Assembly: GCF_004135735.1 (NCBI RefSeq)
Contig: NZ_CP012670.1
Coordinates: 8,014,501 to 8,078,500 of the forward strand
Direction: 5' to 3'
DNA from: Sorangium cellulosum
Lineage (GTDB): Bacteria > Myxococcota_A > Polyangia > Polyangiales > Polyangiaceae
DNA length: 64,000 nucleotides
Shown here: piece after piece, positions 44,880-56,700 of the stretch
Position numbering within the stretch: the first letter of the stretch is position 1
Layout: each line of letters begins with the position of its first letter
Position numbers and translations under genes: made by a program
The notes under the pieces: generated by a model
The model's input: only the letters and a program-made list of their open reading frames with translations
Told to the model about the DNA's origin: nothing
Database searches by the model: none

Positions 44880-45515
44880 ATGAACGTGGTGTGGCCTCGC
44901 TGCCGGGCGCCGCGCGAAGGACTGGAGCGGAGACGAGAGGTGGACTGGAGCGGAGTGGCACGAGCGCGCGGCAGAAAGGCATCGTGTCGTGGGGGCGTCG
45001 TCTGCCGCGCGCAGGCAGCGCGCGAGCGAGGCGCAGGGAGGCGGAGCGGAGCCGGGGGGGACGAAGCGCGCCTCGCCCGCTTGCCGCCCTGAGGGGGAGA
45101 GAAGAACGCGGCCGTTGGGAAATCGAGGCACCAGGGAGGCCCTCGGAGCGAGCCGACGACCCCGAGCTGACAAAGGACTTGCAAAGGCGTCGTCCCATGC
45201 TGGCCTCCCTCGCACCGGGCATGGGACGGGGTGAGACGCTGTCTCAACCAAACGTGCGGTGCGAGGGGGTCGTTCACCCCGGGGTCGGTCGGTTACGAGT
45301 ATGGGTCCAGAACCCGCTGTCGTATGTGATCGCCCCTCTGGCCCACCCGGTTGAGCTGGGAGCTCGAATAGGTAGGTGCCGTACGACCTGTTGTTTCGTT
45401 GGCGTGCTGGACCGTCGGCCTCGAGGGCCATCCAGCTCGCCGGGTCCCGCGAAGGGGACTCGCTCGCCTGGGCACCCGGGCAGCACGACCCCGCTCGCAC
45501 CGCACGAGGTGAATC
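44880..45515 (+). ncRNA. Candidate bridge-RNA region of the IS110 element
   Basis: About 630 bp upstream of the transposase have no recognisable protein. IS110-family elements are known to express a structured bridge RNA from the non-coding end next to the recombinase. Motifs related to the insertion site (GTCGTAC at both flanks) recur inside as GTCGTATG near 45320 and CCGTACGACC near 45380. Exact RNA ends and loops were not determined. Confidence 0.3.
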
Positions 45516-47045
45516 ATGACTGTCGTGGGGTTGGATGTCCACAAGCGTGTGGTAGAAGCCGTGGTGCTTCGCGCCGAGGACGGCCGCATCCTGCATCGGG
45601 AGCGCTTCGCGTGCACCCGAGAGGAGCTCGTTCGCTTTGCGACGAAGCGGCTGGGTCCGAATGCCCGTGTGGCGCTGGAGGCCACGACGAACACGTGGAG
45701 CATTGTCGAGCTCCTGCGGCCGTATACCGGCGAGCTCGTCGTCTCCAATCCGATGCGCACGCGCGCTATCGCGGAGGCCAAGGTGAAGACGGACAAGGTC
45801 GACGCGCTGGTGTTGGCTCAACTGTTGCGAGCCGACTTCTTGCCCCGGGTGTGGCAGCCGGACGGAATGACGCAGGCTCGCCGGCGGCTGACCGCTCGCC
45901 GTGCGTCGCTGGTCTCCGATCGGACGCGCGTCAAGAACCGCATTCACGCGGTGCTGCACCAGCGGTTGATGCAACCGCCGGTCAGCGACCTGTTTGGAAC
46001 GAAGGGCATGCGCTGGCTTCAGATGCTGGAGCTCGACGCCGCGGGGCGCCTCGCCATCGACAGCGAGCTGAGATTGCTGCGTCAGATCGAGATAGAGATG
46101 ACAGCCGTAGATGAGGCGCTCGCGGAGGATGGGTACGATGACCCACGGGTGCGGCTGCTCATGACGCTGCCGGGGGTCGATGTGGCGGTGGCGCAGACGC
46201 TGCTGGCGACGCTTGGTGACATTCAGCGCTTCAAAGATCCCGACGCTGCTGCGAGTTACATGGGGCTCGTGCCCTCGACCCGACAGTCGGCGGAGCATTG
46301 CTACCACGGCCCGATCACCAAGCAGGGCAAAGGGCAGGCGCGCTGGATGCTTGTGCAAGCGGCTCAGCATCTGTCCGCGCACCCTGGTCCCTTGGGCGTC
46401 TTCTTCCGCCGCCTCGCCAAGAAGAAGAACCGCAACGTGGCGGTGGTAGCGACGGCGCGCAAGCTCGTCACGATTGCCTGGCATATGCTGAAGAACAACG
46501 AACCCTACCGCTACGCCATCCCGCGCTCGACGGAGACCAAGCTCTCCAGAATGCGGGTGAAGGCGACCGGCGAGCGGCTCCGGCCCGGGCTGCCGAAGGG
46601 ACAGCCGCGGCCCAAGGCCTACGGCTCGGGCGTGCGCATCCGCACCGTGCCGGCGCTCGACACGATCTACGAGCGCGAGGGGCTGCCGCCGATCGCACCG
46701 CTGTCCGACGGCGAGTTGCGCATGCTGCGCCAGCAGAAGGTGCTCAAGCACGTCGCGCAGACCAGCCGCCCTCAGCGGCTGCCTCGTCGCGCTGCGGCGC
46801 CCGAGCCGCCCGACGTGCCTGGGGCCGTTTCGCCTCGGTGCCCTGGCCCGCCGCGGTGCCGCCGGGCGAGCGCCCGCGGCACCGCGGCGGGCCAAGTCCA
46901 CGCAGACCCCTTCTCCCGGCCGGAGGTCGACGTGAATCGCTGTCCCGAGCTTGACATGTTCATAGGTAGTCGTACCGCACCCGCTGGAACGGCCTCGCCG
47001 GACGGCCTCGCTGCACGAGGTACGGATCGCGATGATCCGCGTTGA
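45516..47045 (+). CDS. IS110-family transposase (DEDD recombinase)
   Basis: The N-terminal RuvC-like DEDD domain shows Asp in VVGLDVHKRV, Glu in VALEATTNTWS and the pair in KTDKVDALVLA. The C-terminal Transposase_20 domain shows LMTLPGVDVAVAQTLLATLGDI, YMGLVPSTRQSAEHC with the candidate catalytic Ser, and KQGKGQARWMLVQAA. Recognisable homology ends near residue 420. The last 90 codons are low-complexity and include a strong hairpin. The frame runs past the inferred element end at 46968 into inverted Rhs sequence, so about 25 C-terminal residues are probably flank-encoded. The ATG has GAGG upstream. Confidence 0.88.
   Translation: MTVVGLDVHKRVVEAVVLRAEDGRILHRERFACTREELVRFATKRLGPNARVALEATTNTWSIVELLRPYTGELVVSNPMRTRAIAEAKVKTDKVDALVLAQLLRADFLPRVWQPDGMTQARRRLTARRASLVSDRTRVKNRIHAVLHQRLMQPPVSDLFGTKGMRWLQMLELDAAGRLAIDSELRLLRQIEIEMTAVDEALAEDGYDDPRVRLLMTLPGVDVAVAQTLLATLGDIQRFKDPDAAASYMGLVPSTRQSAEHCYHGPITKQGKGQARWMLVQAAQHLSAHPGPLGVFFRRLAKKKNRNVAVVATARKLVTIAWHMLKNNEPYRYAIPRSTETKLSRMRVKATGERLRPGLPKGQPRPKAYGSGVRIRTVPALDTIYEREGLPPIAPLSDGELRMLRQQKVLKHVAQTSRPQRLPRRAAAPEPPDVPGAVSPRCPGPPRCRRASARGTAAGQVHADPFSRPEVDVNRCPELDMFIGSRTAPAGTASPDGLAARGTDRDDPR
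46845..46893. other. Near-perfect 49-nt hairpin near the right end of the IS110 element
   Basis: The 18-bp arm GGCCCGCCGCGGTGCCGC pairs exactly with its inverted copy, and the 13-nt loop can itself pair as GGGC-GAGC-GCCC. It lies inside the low-complexity tail of the transposase frame, about 75 bp from the inferred element end. Confidence 0.8.
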
Positions 47046-47150
47046 TCTGCTCCAGCCGCCGCGACTTCTCGTAGTACCGGTACGACGTCTCGATCCCGTT
47101 GCCGTGCACCATCCGCACCTGCTATCCGCGCTCGTCGTAGCCGATATGCA
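46968..47150 (-). pseudogene. Orphan Rhs module 2, upstream core fragment
   Basis: These 183 bp match 49587-49770 of the main Rhs gene. One Gln codon is changed to TAG (47122-47124). Four codons later a Val codon has become ATG (47110-47112). It is the part of the orphan core left on the immunity-1 side of the IS110 element. Confidence 0.88.
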
Positions 47151-47190
47151 GCAGGAACGGAGGAATTGTGCTCACCACGACGAGCCCCAC

Positions 47191-47781
47191 TCAGCTCACC
47201 GACGATGAGTTACTAATGACCCGAAGACCCGTATCAAAAGCCGCAACGGTACACACAGGCAAATTCCACATACGCTCCCAAGAGGCCCCGGAAACCCCAA
47301 TCATTTTTGGCAGACCAAATCGAACAGACGACCAGTCCAAAACTTCACCTCTCAAAAAGAATAGATCCCAATCATAATCTTCCGACAATCCACACGGATC
47401 AAAAACCAGACCAACACTCACGCTGCCACCAGAAACAAATCGCTCACAGAGCGCTTCACCTATGACACGCAGCTCATCCTCACTGCACCCCTCCATGCCC
47501 AACTCGACAACATCAACACACTCCTCTCTGCGAACACGACAATACACACTATGATCCTCCTCGAACCACCACTGAAAGCTAACATCGACTCCCGCACTCA
47601 AACAACGACGCAGATCACACTCCGACGACTCAAACTGCTCACCTTCACGATCCAGCACCATCACATGCGCACTGCCAGGCCGCTCGAGATGAAGCCCGAC
47701 CTTGCCCAGCGTGCTACACAGCGACTCCAGAACATCAACAGAGCCACGAGTTTCGTATATCAATGCTTTTCGCTCAGCCAT
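47191..47781 (-). CDS. Candidate immunity protein 1
   Basis: This acidic protein of 196 residues begins 9 bp after the stop of the giant Rhs gene and is in the same direction, the usual place of the cognate immunity gene. It has no signal peptide or membrane span and contains many Cys and Trp residues (VSFQWWFEEDH, ASWERMWNLP). Its DNA is far less GC-rich than the Rhs core, like immunity gene 2. I do not recognise the family; the function is inferred from position and composition. Confidence 0.75.
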   Translation of the reverse strand: MAERKALIYETRGSVDVLESLCSTLGKVGLHLERPGSAHVMVLDREGEQFESSECDLRRCLSAGVDVSFQWWFEEDHSVYCRVRREECVDVVELGMEGCSEDELRVIGEALCERFVSGGSVSVGLVFDPCGLSEDYDWDLFFLRGEVLDWSSVRFGLPKMIGVSGASWERMWNLPVCTVAAFDTGLRVISNSSSVS

Positions 47782-47790
47782 GACAAAGCC

Positions 47791-50700
47791 TCACGGATCA
47801 AATATGATCACATTATTTGCCCCTAGCCACTTGCTGGCCACATCTATCGCCACCTGAGGAGTACCGCGCTCAAAAGCTGCCTTGGCTTCCACCCCGCGCT
47901 CACTCGCGGCCTCTTTGAGCACCTTGAGCTGCGAGCCGAGCTTGCTAGGGTTCTTTGCCTTGAATGGCCCACCCACGGCTATGAGCTCACCATTGGGTCC
48001 CTGAACGTCGACGTCACTTGATCCCGACCTCGTTTTTATCGGTTCGCGGGAAACACGTCCACCTACAAGCTCGGCAACACGTTGCTCGCGGGTTATCCCT
48101 ATAGCGTTGGCAGCCCGTCCCCGCGCGCTCTGTGTCGACTGCCTGCCCGTCGCGCCGCTGGGAGCGACTTGCTGTGCCGGCTTCGCCGCCTGTGTCGCCT
48201 GCGGCGGTGTCGCCGGCTGAGCCGCCTGCGCCGGCTGCGCGGGCGCCGCCGCCGGCGCAGGCGGGCGCACTGCCTGCTGCTGCGCGACCAGCCTGAACAG
48301 CACCCGGCGCATCGCGTCGCCGACGCCGCGCGAAGCCCGACCCGCCATGGCCGCTGCGGTCGCCGAGGAGGCGCCGGAGTTCATGCGCTGCACCAGCTGC
48401 TTCTGGTGAAACGCGGCCCCCTCGGGCCCGGTGAAGCAGCTCGGGTGCCGGCAGCCGTTGGCGCCGGGCGCAAAGTTCCGGTGCGCTCCTTGCGCCTGCC
48501 GACCATCCGGGTCGACGAGGTTGACCGGGTTGTTCAGCGTATAGCTGTACAGCCCCAGATTCCCCGGGTTGAACACGCCCGCGCCCGGCCCGCCCGCCAT
48601 GTACTCGTCCAGGATCGGATCCGGGCTCAGCCACGTGTTGATCCGCGGATCGTAGTACCGCGCCCCGAAGTAGTAGAGCCCCGTCGCCTGGTCGAGCTCC
48701 TTGCCCGTGAACACGTACGCTCGTCGCAGCTCGTACCGCGAGTCCGACGCGTCGATCCACAGCTCTCCGCTCGGGAAGTACTCATCCCGCTGCGTCAGCG
48801 CCTGCTCGTTGTTCGACGCGAAGCTCGTGCTCCCCAGGTGGTCCGGGTGGTAGTAGATCGTCGGCGGGTCCCGGAACCAGTCCGGATCCATCTTGCTCGC
48901 GATGCGCGTCTGCCCTGCGTAGATGTGCTTGGTGATGAACCGCCCGTCCCGCAGCGTCAGGTGCTGGTCGTGGTAGGCCGTCTCCTCCTCGCCGCTCACG
49001 TGGTGCAGGTGCACCCGCCGCTCCCCGTCGCCATCGTAGAGGATCCGCGACAGTAGCTGCCCGTCCTGCCTCACCTGGCTGACACGGTTCTCCTCGTTCC
49101 ACTCCGTCTCGCGCCTCTTCGAGTCCCGGTACACCCAGCCAGTCTGGTTGCCGCTGTCGTCGTAGCTGATGACCCGCGGCCACGGCATCGACTCCGCCAC
49201 CAGGTACTCGTCGATCTGCCGGGGCGCGTGCGGCTGCGAACCCGTGTAGTGGTACACCGACCGGTACGTCTGCTCGCGAATGGGGTGATCCTCTCTCCAT
49301 TCGCCTTTCCACTCCCTGCCATCCCACCAGGACTGATAGGTGTACCGATAGCTCGCCTGATCCTTGACCGCGATGTTGCCGATTTCGTCATACTCGAACG
49401 ACAGCCGGTACTGATACCGCCAGTCCCGCCGGTCCTGGTACGTCCCGCTCGCCGACACGAGCTGGTACAGGTCATCATACCTGTACTCATGCACCGTCGG
49501 CCCCACCAGCACCGACCCGGGCATGTCCTGCTCGTACGGCGCCTCGTTCCGCACCTGCTCCAGGTTGCCGGCAGGATCATAGTCATACCGCACCCGCTGG
49601 AACGGCCTCGCCGGACGGCCTCGCTGAACGAGGTACGGATCGCGATGATCCGCGTTGATCTGCTCCAGCCGCCGCGACTTCTCGTAATACCGGTACGACG
49701 TCTCGATCCCGTTGCCGTGCACCACCCGCACCCGCTGCCCGAGCTCGTCGTAGCCGATGTGCCTCAGGTACTCCGTCACCGCCGGCTCGTCCGGGTGCTG
49801 CGGATTGACCTGCGTGTTCGTCCCCACGGCCGATCGCACCAGCCCCCCTCGGTCGTAGCCGTACGTCACCACCTCCGCCCCGGAGCCGGGGAACTTCATC
49901 GACAGCAGCCGTCCGAACGCGTCGTACTCGTACTCCATCCTCGCCTGGTACGACCCCCGGTGCGGCTCCCGGATCCGGGGGAACTCGGTCGTCAGCTCCT
50001 TGACGTTCCCGAGCCGGTCATACGCAAACGTCCTCGTCCCGGCCTCGCTCTCCTCCTCCACCAGCCGCCCGGCGCGGTTGCCGTTCTCGTCGCCCTTCTC
50101 GCCCGGCTCGCCGTACGTGTACGTCACATCCGGCGAATCCGGGTAGTCCACCCGCGCCAGCCGGTTGTGCTCGTACTCGTACCGGATCACCTTGTCCGCC
50201 GACTCGTCCCGGAGCTTCGCCGTCTGCCGTGCCCCCACGTTGCCGGACAGATCGTAACGCCACTCCGTACGCCCCATGTCCGGGCTCGTCAGCGCCACCA
50301 TCCGCCCCACCGTGTCGTACTCCGCTGTCGTCACGTTCCCGCGCGCATCCGTCACCCGGACCAGCTCATCCAGCGGATTGTACCCGTACCGCGTCACCAG
50401 CGTCGTCCACGTGTCCGACCCGCGCAACCGATTGCGCTCCTCCACCGCCACGATTGCATTGTCCACGTCCTGGTACGCCTTGCGCACCTTCCCGTTCGGG
50501 TCGATCTCCGTCGCCACGAACCACGTCGCCCCATCGAGCTCCTCGAGGTCGTACACCGTCGTGGTCACCGCCTCGCCCGCCTCGTCGTCCGGCTCCCGCC
50601 GCTCGATCACGCGCGACAGCACATCGTAGTCGAGCTCGATCGGGTGCTTCAGCGCCACCTCCACGAACGCCGTCGCCTCGCCCGTGTCGAACACCGGCTG

Positions 50701-53700
50701 GCCCTGCTGCACCACCCGGCCCCGCTCGTCGAACACCACCCGCCCGCTCACCGTCATCCCCACGAGCGGCTCGACCCCCGGCCCCTGGTCCTTCTCCAGG
50801 TCCTTCTTCGTCTGGATCACCCGGTCGAGCCCGTCCACGAACGTCACCGTCTCGATCGGGTCCCCCGGGTGCAGCACATCCTTGTGCCGCGTCCGCGCCC
50901 ACGCCGGCGCCGCCACGCTCGCCCCCGGCTGGAGCGCGTAATCGAACGAGATCGTCGCCTCCGCCGCCGTGATCGGGTCGGTCGGCCCGAACACCGCCGT
51001 CAGCCGGCCGAACGCGTCACGCTCATGATGCATCTCATGGCCGTTGACGTCCTTCACCCAGCGGACCGCGCCGTACCGGTAGTCCGAGGCCGACTCCGCC
51101 TCGTACCCGAACGAGTCCTTCACCCACTCGAGGTACGTCTCCGCAACATCCTCGTACCCGTACTCGATCGTGTACCCCCGCGGGTCGACCGCCTTCGACA
51201 GGTTCCCGAACGCGTCGTGGAAGAAATGCCACGTCGGATTCGTCGACGCCTCCCCGGTGTACGGCGCCCCCGTCTCCGGCTCCTTGCCCCCGATCACCGT
51301 GTTCGTGACCCACTCCACCGCGCCGGTCACCGCGCTGTACTTCGCCGTGCGCTCGCGCAAGAGCCTCCCCGCGCTGTCGCGCGCCTCCACGCCCTCCGCC
51401 CGCACGATGTACGGCCCGTCGTACACCACAGGGTGCACCGTGTACGTGACGTCATCCTCCAGCGTCCCCGGCTCGCCGTGCTCCTTCAGCATCACCAGGT
51501 TGCCGAGCGCATCCCAGTCGCGCTCCTCGCTCGTCTGCTTCCCGGGCGCCTCCAGATCCGTCGTCTTCCCCTCGTACCACGACGTCGTCCTCAGCCGCTC
51601 CGCCGGGAAGAACGCCCCCGTCACCGCCGGCTGCGCCCCGGGCTCCCGGTAGAACACCTGCTCCCGGCTGTACAGCCGGCCCTCGGCGTCCTGCTCGATC
51701 ACCTCCGCCAGGAGCCCGCGACGGTAATAGTCCTGGTTGTGGTACCGCGTCACGACCTGCGAGCCGTCCTCCCGCGTCGTCGTCACCTGCGCGAACCCGT
51801 AATCCTCGCGCTCCGCCCGGTCGTAATACCCGCTCTGGTGGTAATCGAACGTGTGCACGTACGCGGGCGTGCCCATCCCATCCTCGACCTCCACCCGCGA
51901 CAGCACCCATCGGTTGCCGGGCATATCGACGTCGAGCTCGCCCGCGCCGCTCCCGTACGCCACCCGGTTGCCTTCTCGCTCGTAGTCCAGCGTGATGCTC
52001 CCGCCCAGCGGCCGCACCACCCGCGACAGCCGGTTGGTCTTGCCCGTCAGGTTCAGCCGCGCACGCAGCGCCCCGTCGCTCGGACGCAGCATCCCGTCGC
52101 TCAGCTTCAGCACGTGATCCACCGTCCCGTCACCGTCCACGTCGTCCCACCCGAGCTCGCTCCGCCCGTCGTTCAGCCCGAGCTGCGCCGCGATCTCCAG
52201 CACGATGCACACGTACGGCGTCGGGATCTTGATCGGCACGCCCGCGCTCGCGCTGAACGCCGTCGTCTCCGAGAACGACAGCGCGTCGTTGCTGCCGTTG
52301 ATCTCCCGCGTGAAGTCCTTCTCGAGCTGCACCCCCCACGGCAAGCTCCCGCTCACCGCCGGCGCGCTCCACTTCTCCTCCGGACCGAACCCGTCGCCGC
52401 GGTTCAACCGCACACGGTAGTAGTCCTGCCCCGGCTGCTTGATCACCCGGTCGGGCAACCCGTCCCCGTTCAGGTCGACGAAATCGGCCAGCGTGCGGCT
52501 CACCGTGTGCGCGATCCCGCCGCCGATCCCCGCATACCCCACCTGCAGGCTGTTCGTCGTGTTGTCCTGCACGCGCACCGACGAGAGCTGCGCCGCCGAC
52601 CACACCCGGCCGAGCGCGGTGAGCGGGTCCCCCTCCACGTCCGGCAGCGGCGCGAACGGGTCGTCGCTCGGATCCAGCTCCGCCCACGCGCGCTCCTCCC
52701 CGAAGCGGTAACCGAGGTTCAAGCGCACGTGGAGCACGCCTCCCTCGGACCTCACCTTGTCCGGTAGGCCGTCCCCGTTGATGTCCAGCAGGTCGCGCGT
52801 CGTCAGCGACGTGCCCCAGCTCTTGCCCAGCGACGGCAGCAGGCTGAGCACCGTTTGCGTCTCCCCTCCCGCATCGACCTTGTCCGCGATCGCCGACGCC
52901 GCGGAGCCGAACCCGAACCCGAACCGCGCGCTCGCGTTCTCGAACGTCCGGAAGTCCCCCGCGCCCTCGACCCTCAGCGCGCCATACTGCCCGGGCTGCT
53001 GCCCATCGCAGCGGCCGTCGCCTCCGCAAGTCTGGATCTGGATGCTGCCCCGCGTGACCGCATCCGGCCGCCGATCGCCGTTCATGTCGACGAGCTCGAG
53101 CTTCGACTCCGTGGTCCCGGTCGTCAGCGCGAACGACCCCACGAACGCGACATCGTTCGACGCCGTGCTGCTCGTGCTCTTGCGCAGCCCCGGGACGTTC
53201 GCCACGTCCTCGGGGCGCACGCCGCCGACGCGCGACGGCTTGAGCTCGCCGGCCCTGATGTACATGTCGGCCCCGGCGCCGCGAAACACAGGCCCGCTGA
53301 GGCTCGTCACGAGCGGGAAGCCGGCGCTCTCGGGCGACCAGCTCGCGTGGTACCCCTCCCAGTGCGGCTCGACGCGCGTGAAGTACGGCGGCTCGCCCTC
53401 CTCCGGCTCCTCGCCGAACAGCGCCTCGTCGAACGCGTACTCCGTCGTCCACTCGCCGTAGCTGAAGCCGCGGAACCCGCCGACCATGCGGGCATCGATC
53501 GTCCCATCCGGGATCGCGCGGGCATTGACCCGCGGCACGTCGATCACCGTGCCCGTCTCGTTCACCACGAGCTCTGGCCACCACGACACCGCGATCCCGG
53601 GATCCAGCAGATCAGGACGCAGGTCCTCCTCGTTCTCGAAGAACTCCGTGAACGCGAGCTCGTCGCCCGCCTCCACCGGGAACACCACGGGAGTGTCCAG

Positions 53701-56700
53701 GCCAGGCATGCTCCTCGCCGGCGAGATCGCCGCCTGTCCGAGCCACGCCCGGAACAGCCGCTCGCTCCCCCGATCCACCCGCAGGCTGACCGGCCCCTCC
53801 GTCTCCTCCTTGGCGACGGTGCCGAGCAAGCTGACCGTACCGCTCTCGGGCATCACCACCCGCGACAGCGAGAGCGCCGTGTCGCCCATCCCGCTGTCGC
53901 TGAGCTGCACGGGCGCGACGATCGCCTCCTCCGGCACCGAGATCGGCCCATCGTCTCCGGGCAGCGCTTCCAGCGCGCAAACCCTCCTCCCGGAGGGCGC
54001 GCCCGGCTTCGCGGCGCACGCTTCGACCACGCGGCACCTCCCCGGATCCGCGTCGTGGCCGCACACCTCCGTGTAGCTGGCGAACCCCTGGTACTGGACC
54101 CGCGCCGGATCGACCGCGTTCTCGCCCAGCGTCGCGTAGAGGAACAGGAGGTCGCCTTGGAGCACCGCCGCGGGCCACGCGATCTCGGTGCTGAGCTGGC
54201 CTCCCGACACCGCCGTCCGGTGGAGCTCGACCATTTGCCCCGAGTCGACGTCCCGGCGCACGAGCCGCACCTCGAACGTGTCATCCGCGTCCGTGCGAAC
54301 GAAGCTCGCCTGCACCACGACCTGTCCGCCGGCGCTCGCGACCCAGCCCGGCACGCTCCGATCGAGCACCGAGAAGTCCTCTGCGAAGTCATAAATATAT
54401 AGTGGACGACCGAACCGGTCGCTCTTGGCGAGGCTCTTGACCAGCGAGCACTGGTCGTCGATGCACGTCGCCGAGTAGCGGATGGTCGGGTTCCAGCGCG
54501 TGCTGTCGCCCTCGATGTCGTCCTTCGGGTCGACCCGGAAATAGAGCGCATCGCCTGGGCGGACGCGGAGGCGCAGGCCTAGCCCGCATCCGCTCTCACC
54601 GCTGGGAACGCATGCCGGATCGCTCGGGCCGATATCCCTCCTCCAGAGGAGCTCCTGCGCGCGTTGCCCGCGGTCGCCCAGCGCCGGATCGACGCCCGTC
54701 TTCGTGATCGAGGCCGTCACCCCGTCCCCGGCGCCCCCCCCGGCCAGCGAGACGCCGCCCCGGATGATGATGAGGCCGTCCAGCGGCGGCACCCAGCGCA
54801 CCAGCGGGCTGGTCCGGTAAAACGCCTGCCGCAGCGCCTCGACCTGCTCGCCGTCGCTGAAGTCCTCGTCGAGGGTGAACCCGGCGCTGCTGGCGCCCGG
54901 ATCGAGCCGCGGGTTGTTCGGGTTCAGCGTCGCGCCGCCCTCACCCACGATCTCCGGGAAGCCGTCGCCGTTGATGTCGAGCAGCGCGCGCTGGGCGGTC
55001 GCCGTGGTGAAGGCGCGGTTCATGCCCGTCCCCCCGAGCTCCTGGAACCAGTGGAACGCCCCCTGCAAGCTGGCCGTGATCTGGTGCGTGCTGCCGGTGC
55101 TCTCGGGGAAGAACGCGTTGCCGCTCGTCCGACCAGGCAGCGAGTTCAGCCAGACACCGTTGCTCCCCACGAAATCCGGGAGGCCGTCGCCGTTGATGTC
55201 GGCGAAGGCGACCTGCTCCTCGTCCACGCCGAACGACACGCCCACGCCCAGCCCGCCGTGCGGATCGCAGACCGTCGGCCCCACCCCGACGAACGCGCTG
55301 AACCCGCCTTCGGCCGAGCTCGTGGCGCCGAGCCCGTCGCGCCCTTCCGCGGGATAGCTCCACTCGGCCGGCGCCGAGAAGACCTGGAGCTTGCCGTCCT
55401 GCTGCTCGAGGCCGAAGTACTCGAACGCGTGCTCGTAGAGCTGCTCCGCATTGCCGTTGCCGTACAGCGCGATGCTCCGGAGGAGCGACTTGTCATAGTG
55501 CCGCGCGTCGGGCTCGCCATAGGTGAAGTGGTAGCTCCGGATGACCTCCTCCGCTCCGGAAGACGCGTTCATGGTCACGTCGACCCGGTCGAGCCTGCGC
55601 CGGGTCCGCACCTCGAACCCCGCGCGGGCCGAGCTGATGACGTCTCTCCGCTGCTCGCCGTCGTCGAGGACGAAGTGCACGTGGTAGTGGGCCGCGAGGC
55701 GCTGGCCGTCGTGCTCCGTGTAGGCGATCCGCAGAGGATAGAGCTGCACCCAGCCCTGGCCCTCGGGCGCGTCCTTGAAATACACGACCTGCATCCGGTT
55801 GCCGAAGGTGTCCTCGACCACCTCGAGGTTCCAGCGGAAGATGCCGGCGAAGCCGGACGGATCCTGGAGGCGCGCGCCCTCGGTCTGACCGTAGGTGTAC
55901 CGGGTGCCGTTCTTGTCGGTGACCACCCAGTGGTAGCTCTTCGGATCGGCCCCGAGGCGCTCGATGCGATCGAACGCGCCCTCGACGCGCCGCTCGTAGC
56001 GGCCCGGCTGCCCGGGCACGGGCCGGAGCATCTGGCCGTCAAGCGTATACAGCTCCTCGCCCGTGTAGCGCGGCACGCCGAACCGCGTGTCGATCTCGAT
56101 GGACGAGATGCGCAGATCCCAGCCCACGCCGAGCCACCCGTTGCCGAGCTCGCTGTCGTAGGAGACGGCGAGCTCCGGCTCCATCCCGTGCCGCCCCGGC
56201 GGGACCTCGATGGACACACCGAGCCGCGCCGTGCCCAGGGGGTTGGCCTCCGGCGGCTCGATGAGCGATACGCCGGCCGACGGGCTCGCGAGCTGGATCC
56301 CCTTCAATGCATTGGGATCGAACGACTGCGCCCCGGGCTGGTCCGGCATGGCGACCGTCGCATTGACGAAGTCGGTGAAGTGGTCGGTCAGGCTCGTGAG
56401 CTCGCGGCCCAGGCGCTCGTCGAGGCGCCCGAGCTTCGTCCACTGGTTGACCGTCTCGTCGAAATAGAAGCCGAAGACGTCCTTCACGCCGGTACCGCTC
56501 GGCAGGAGCTCGCGGTCGACGGGGAGCGTCAGCTTCACGGGCTTGCTGAACTTGAGGCCATGGGGGCCGAAGCGGAACGCGCGCCCCTCCGGCGTCACGT
56601 TGCTCATCGCGCGGCCCATCGGCTGCACCTGACGGCGCGAGAGCGGCCGGATGGTGATGCGCGTGGGCTCCGCCAGCGCCCCGGCCGGGATCTCGATCGT

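Larger units (their letters stand above)
44874..46968 (+). mobile_element. IS110-family element inserted in orphan Rhs core
   Basis: The boundaries are inferred from where Rhs homology stops (44873) and resumes (46968). About 190 bp of Rhs core, equivalent to 49393-49582, is missing at the site. Imperfect subterminal inverted repeats (GTATGAACGTG near the left end, CTATGAACATG as reverse complement near the right) would fit an IS1111-like subgroup. The long 5' non-coding part (44874-45515) may encode the bridge RNA that guides IS110 recombination. The ends are approximate. Confidence 0.72.

Noticed and set aside
49228..52767. Very long plus-strand open frames antisense to the Rhs gene (also 54664-58503)
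   Set aside because: They are Arg/His/Pro-rich shadows caused by GC bias in codon third positions; the minus-strand Rhs protein has recognisable domains throughout.
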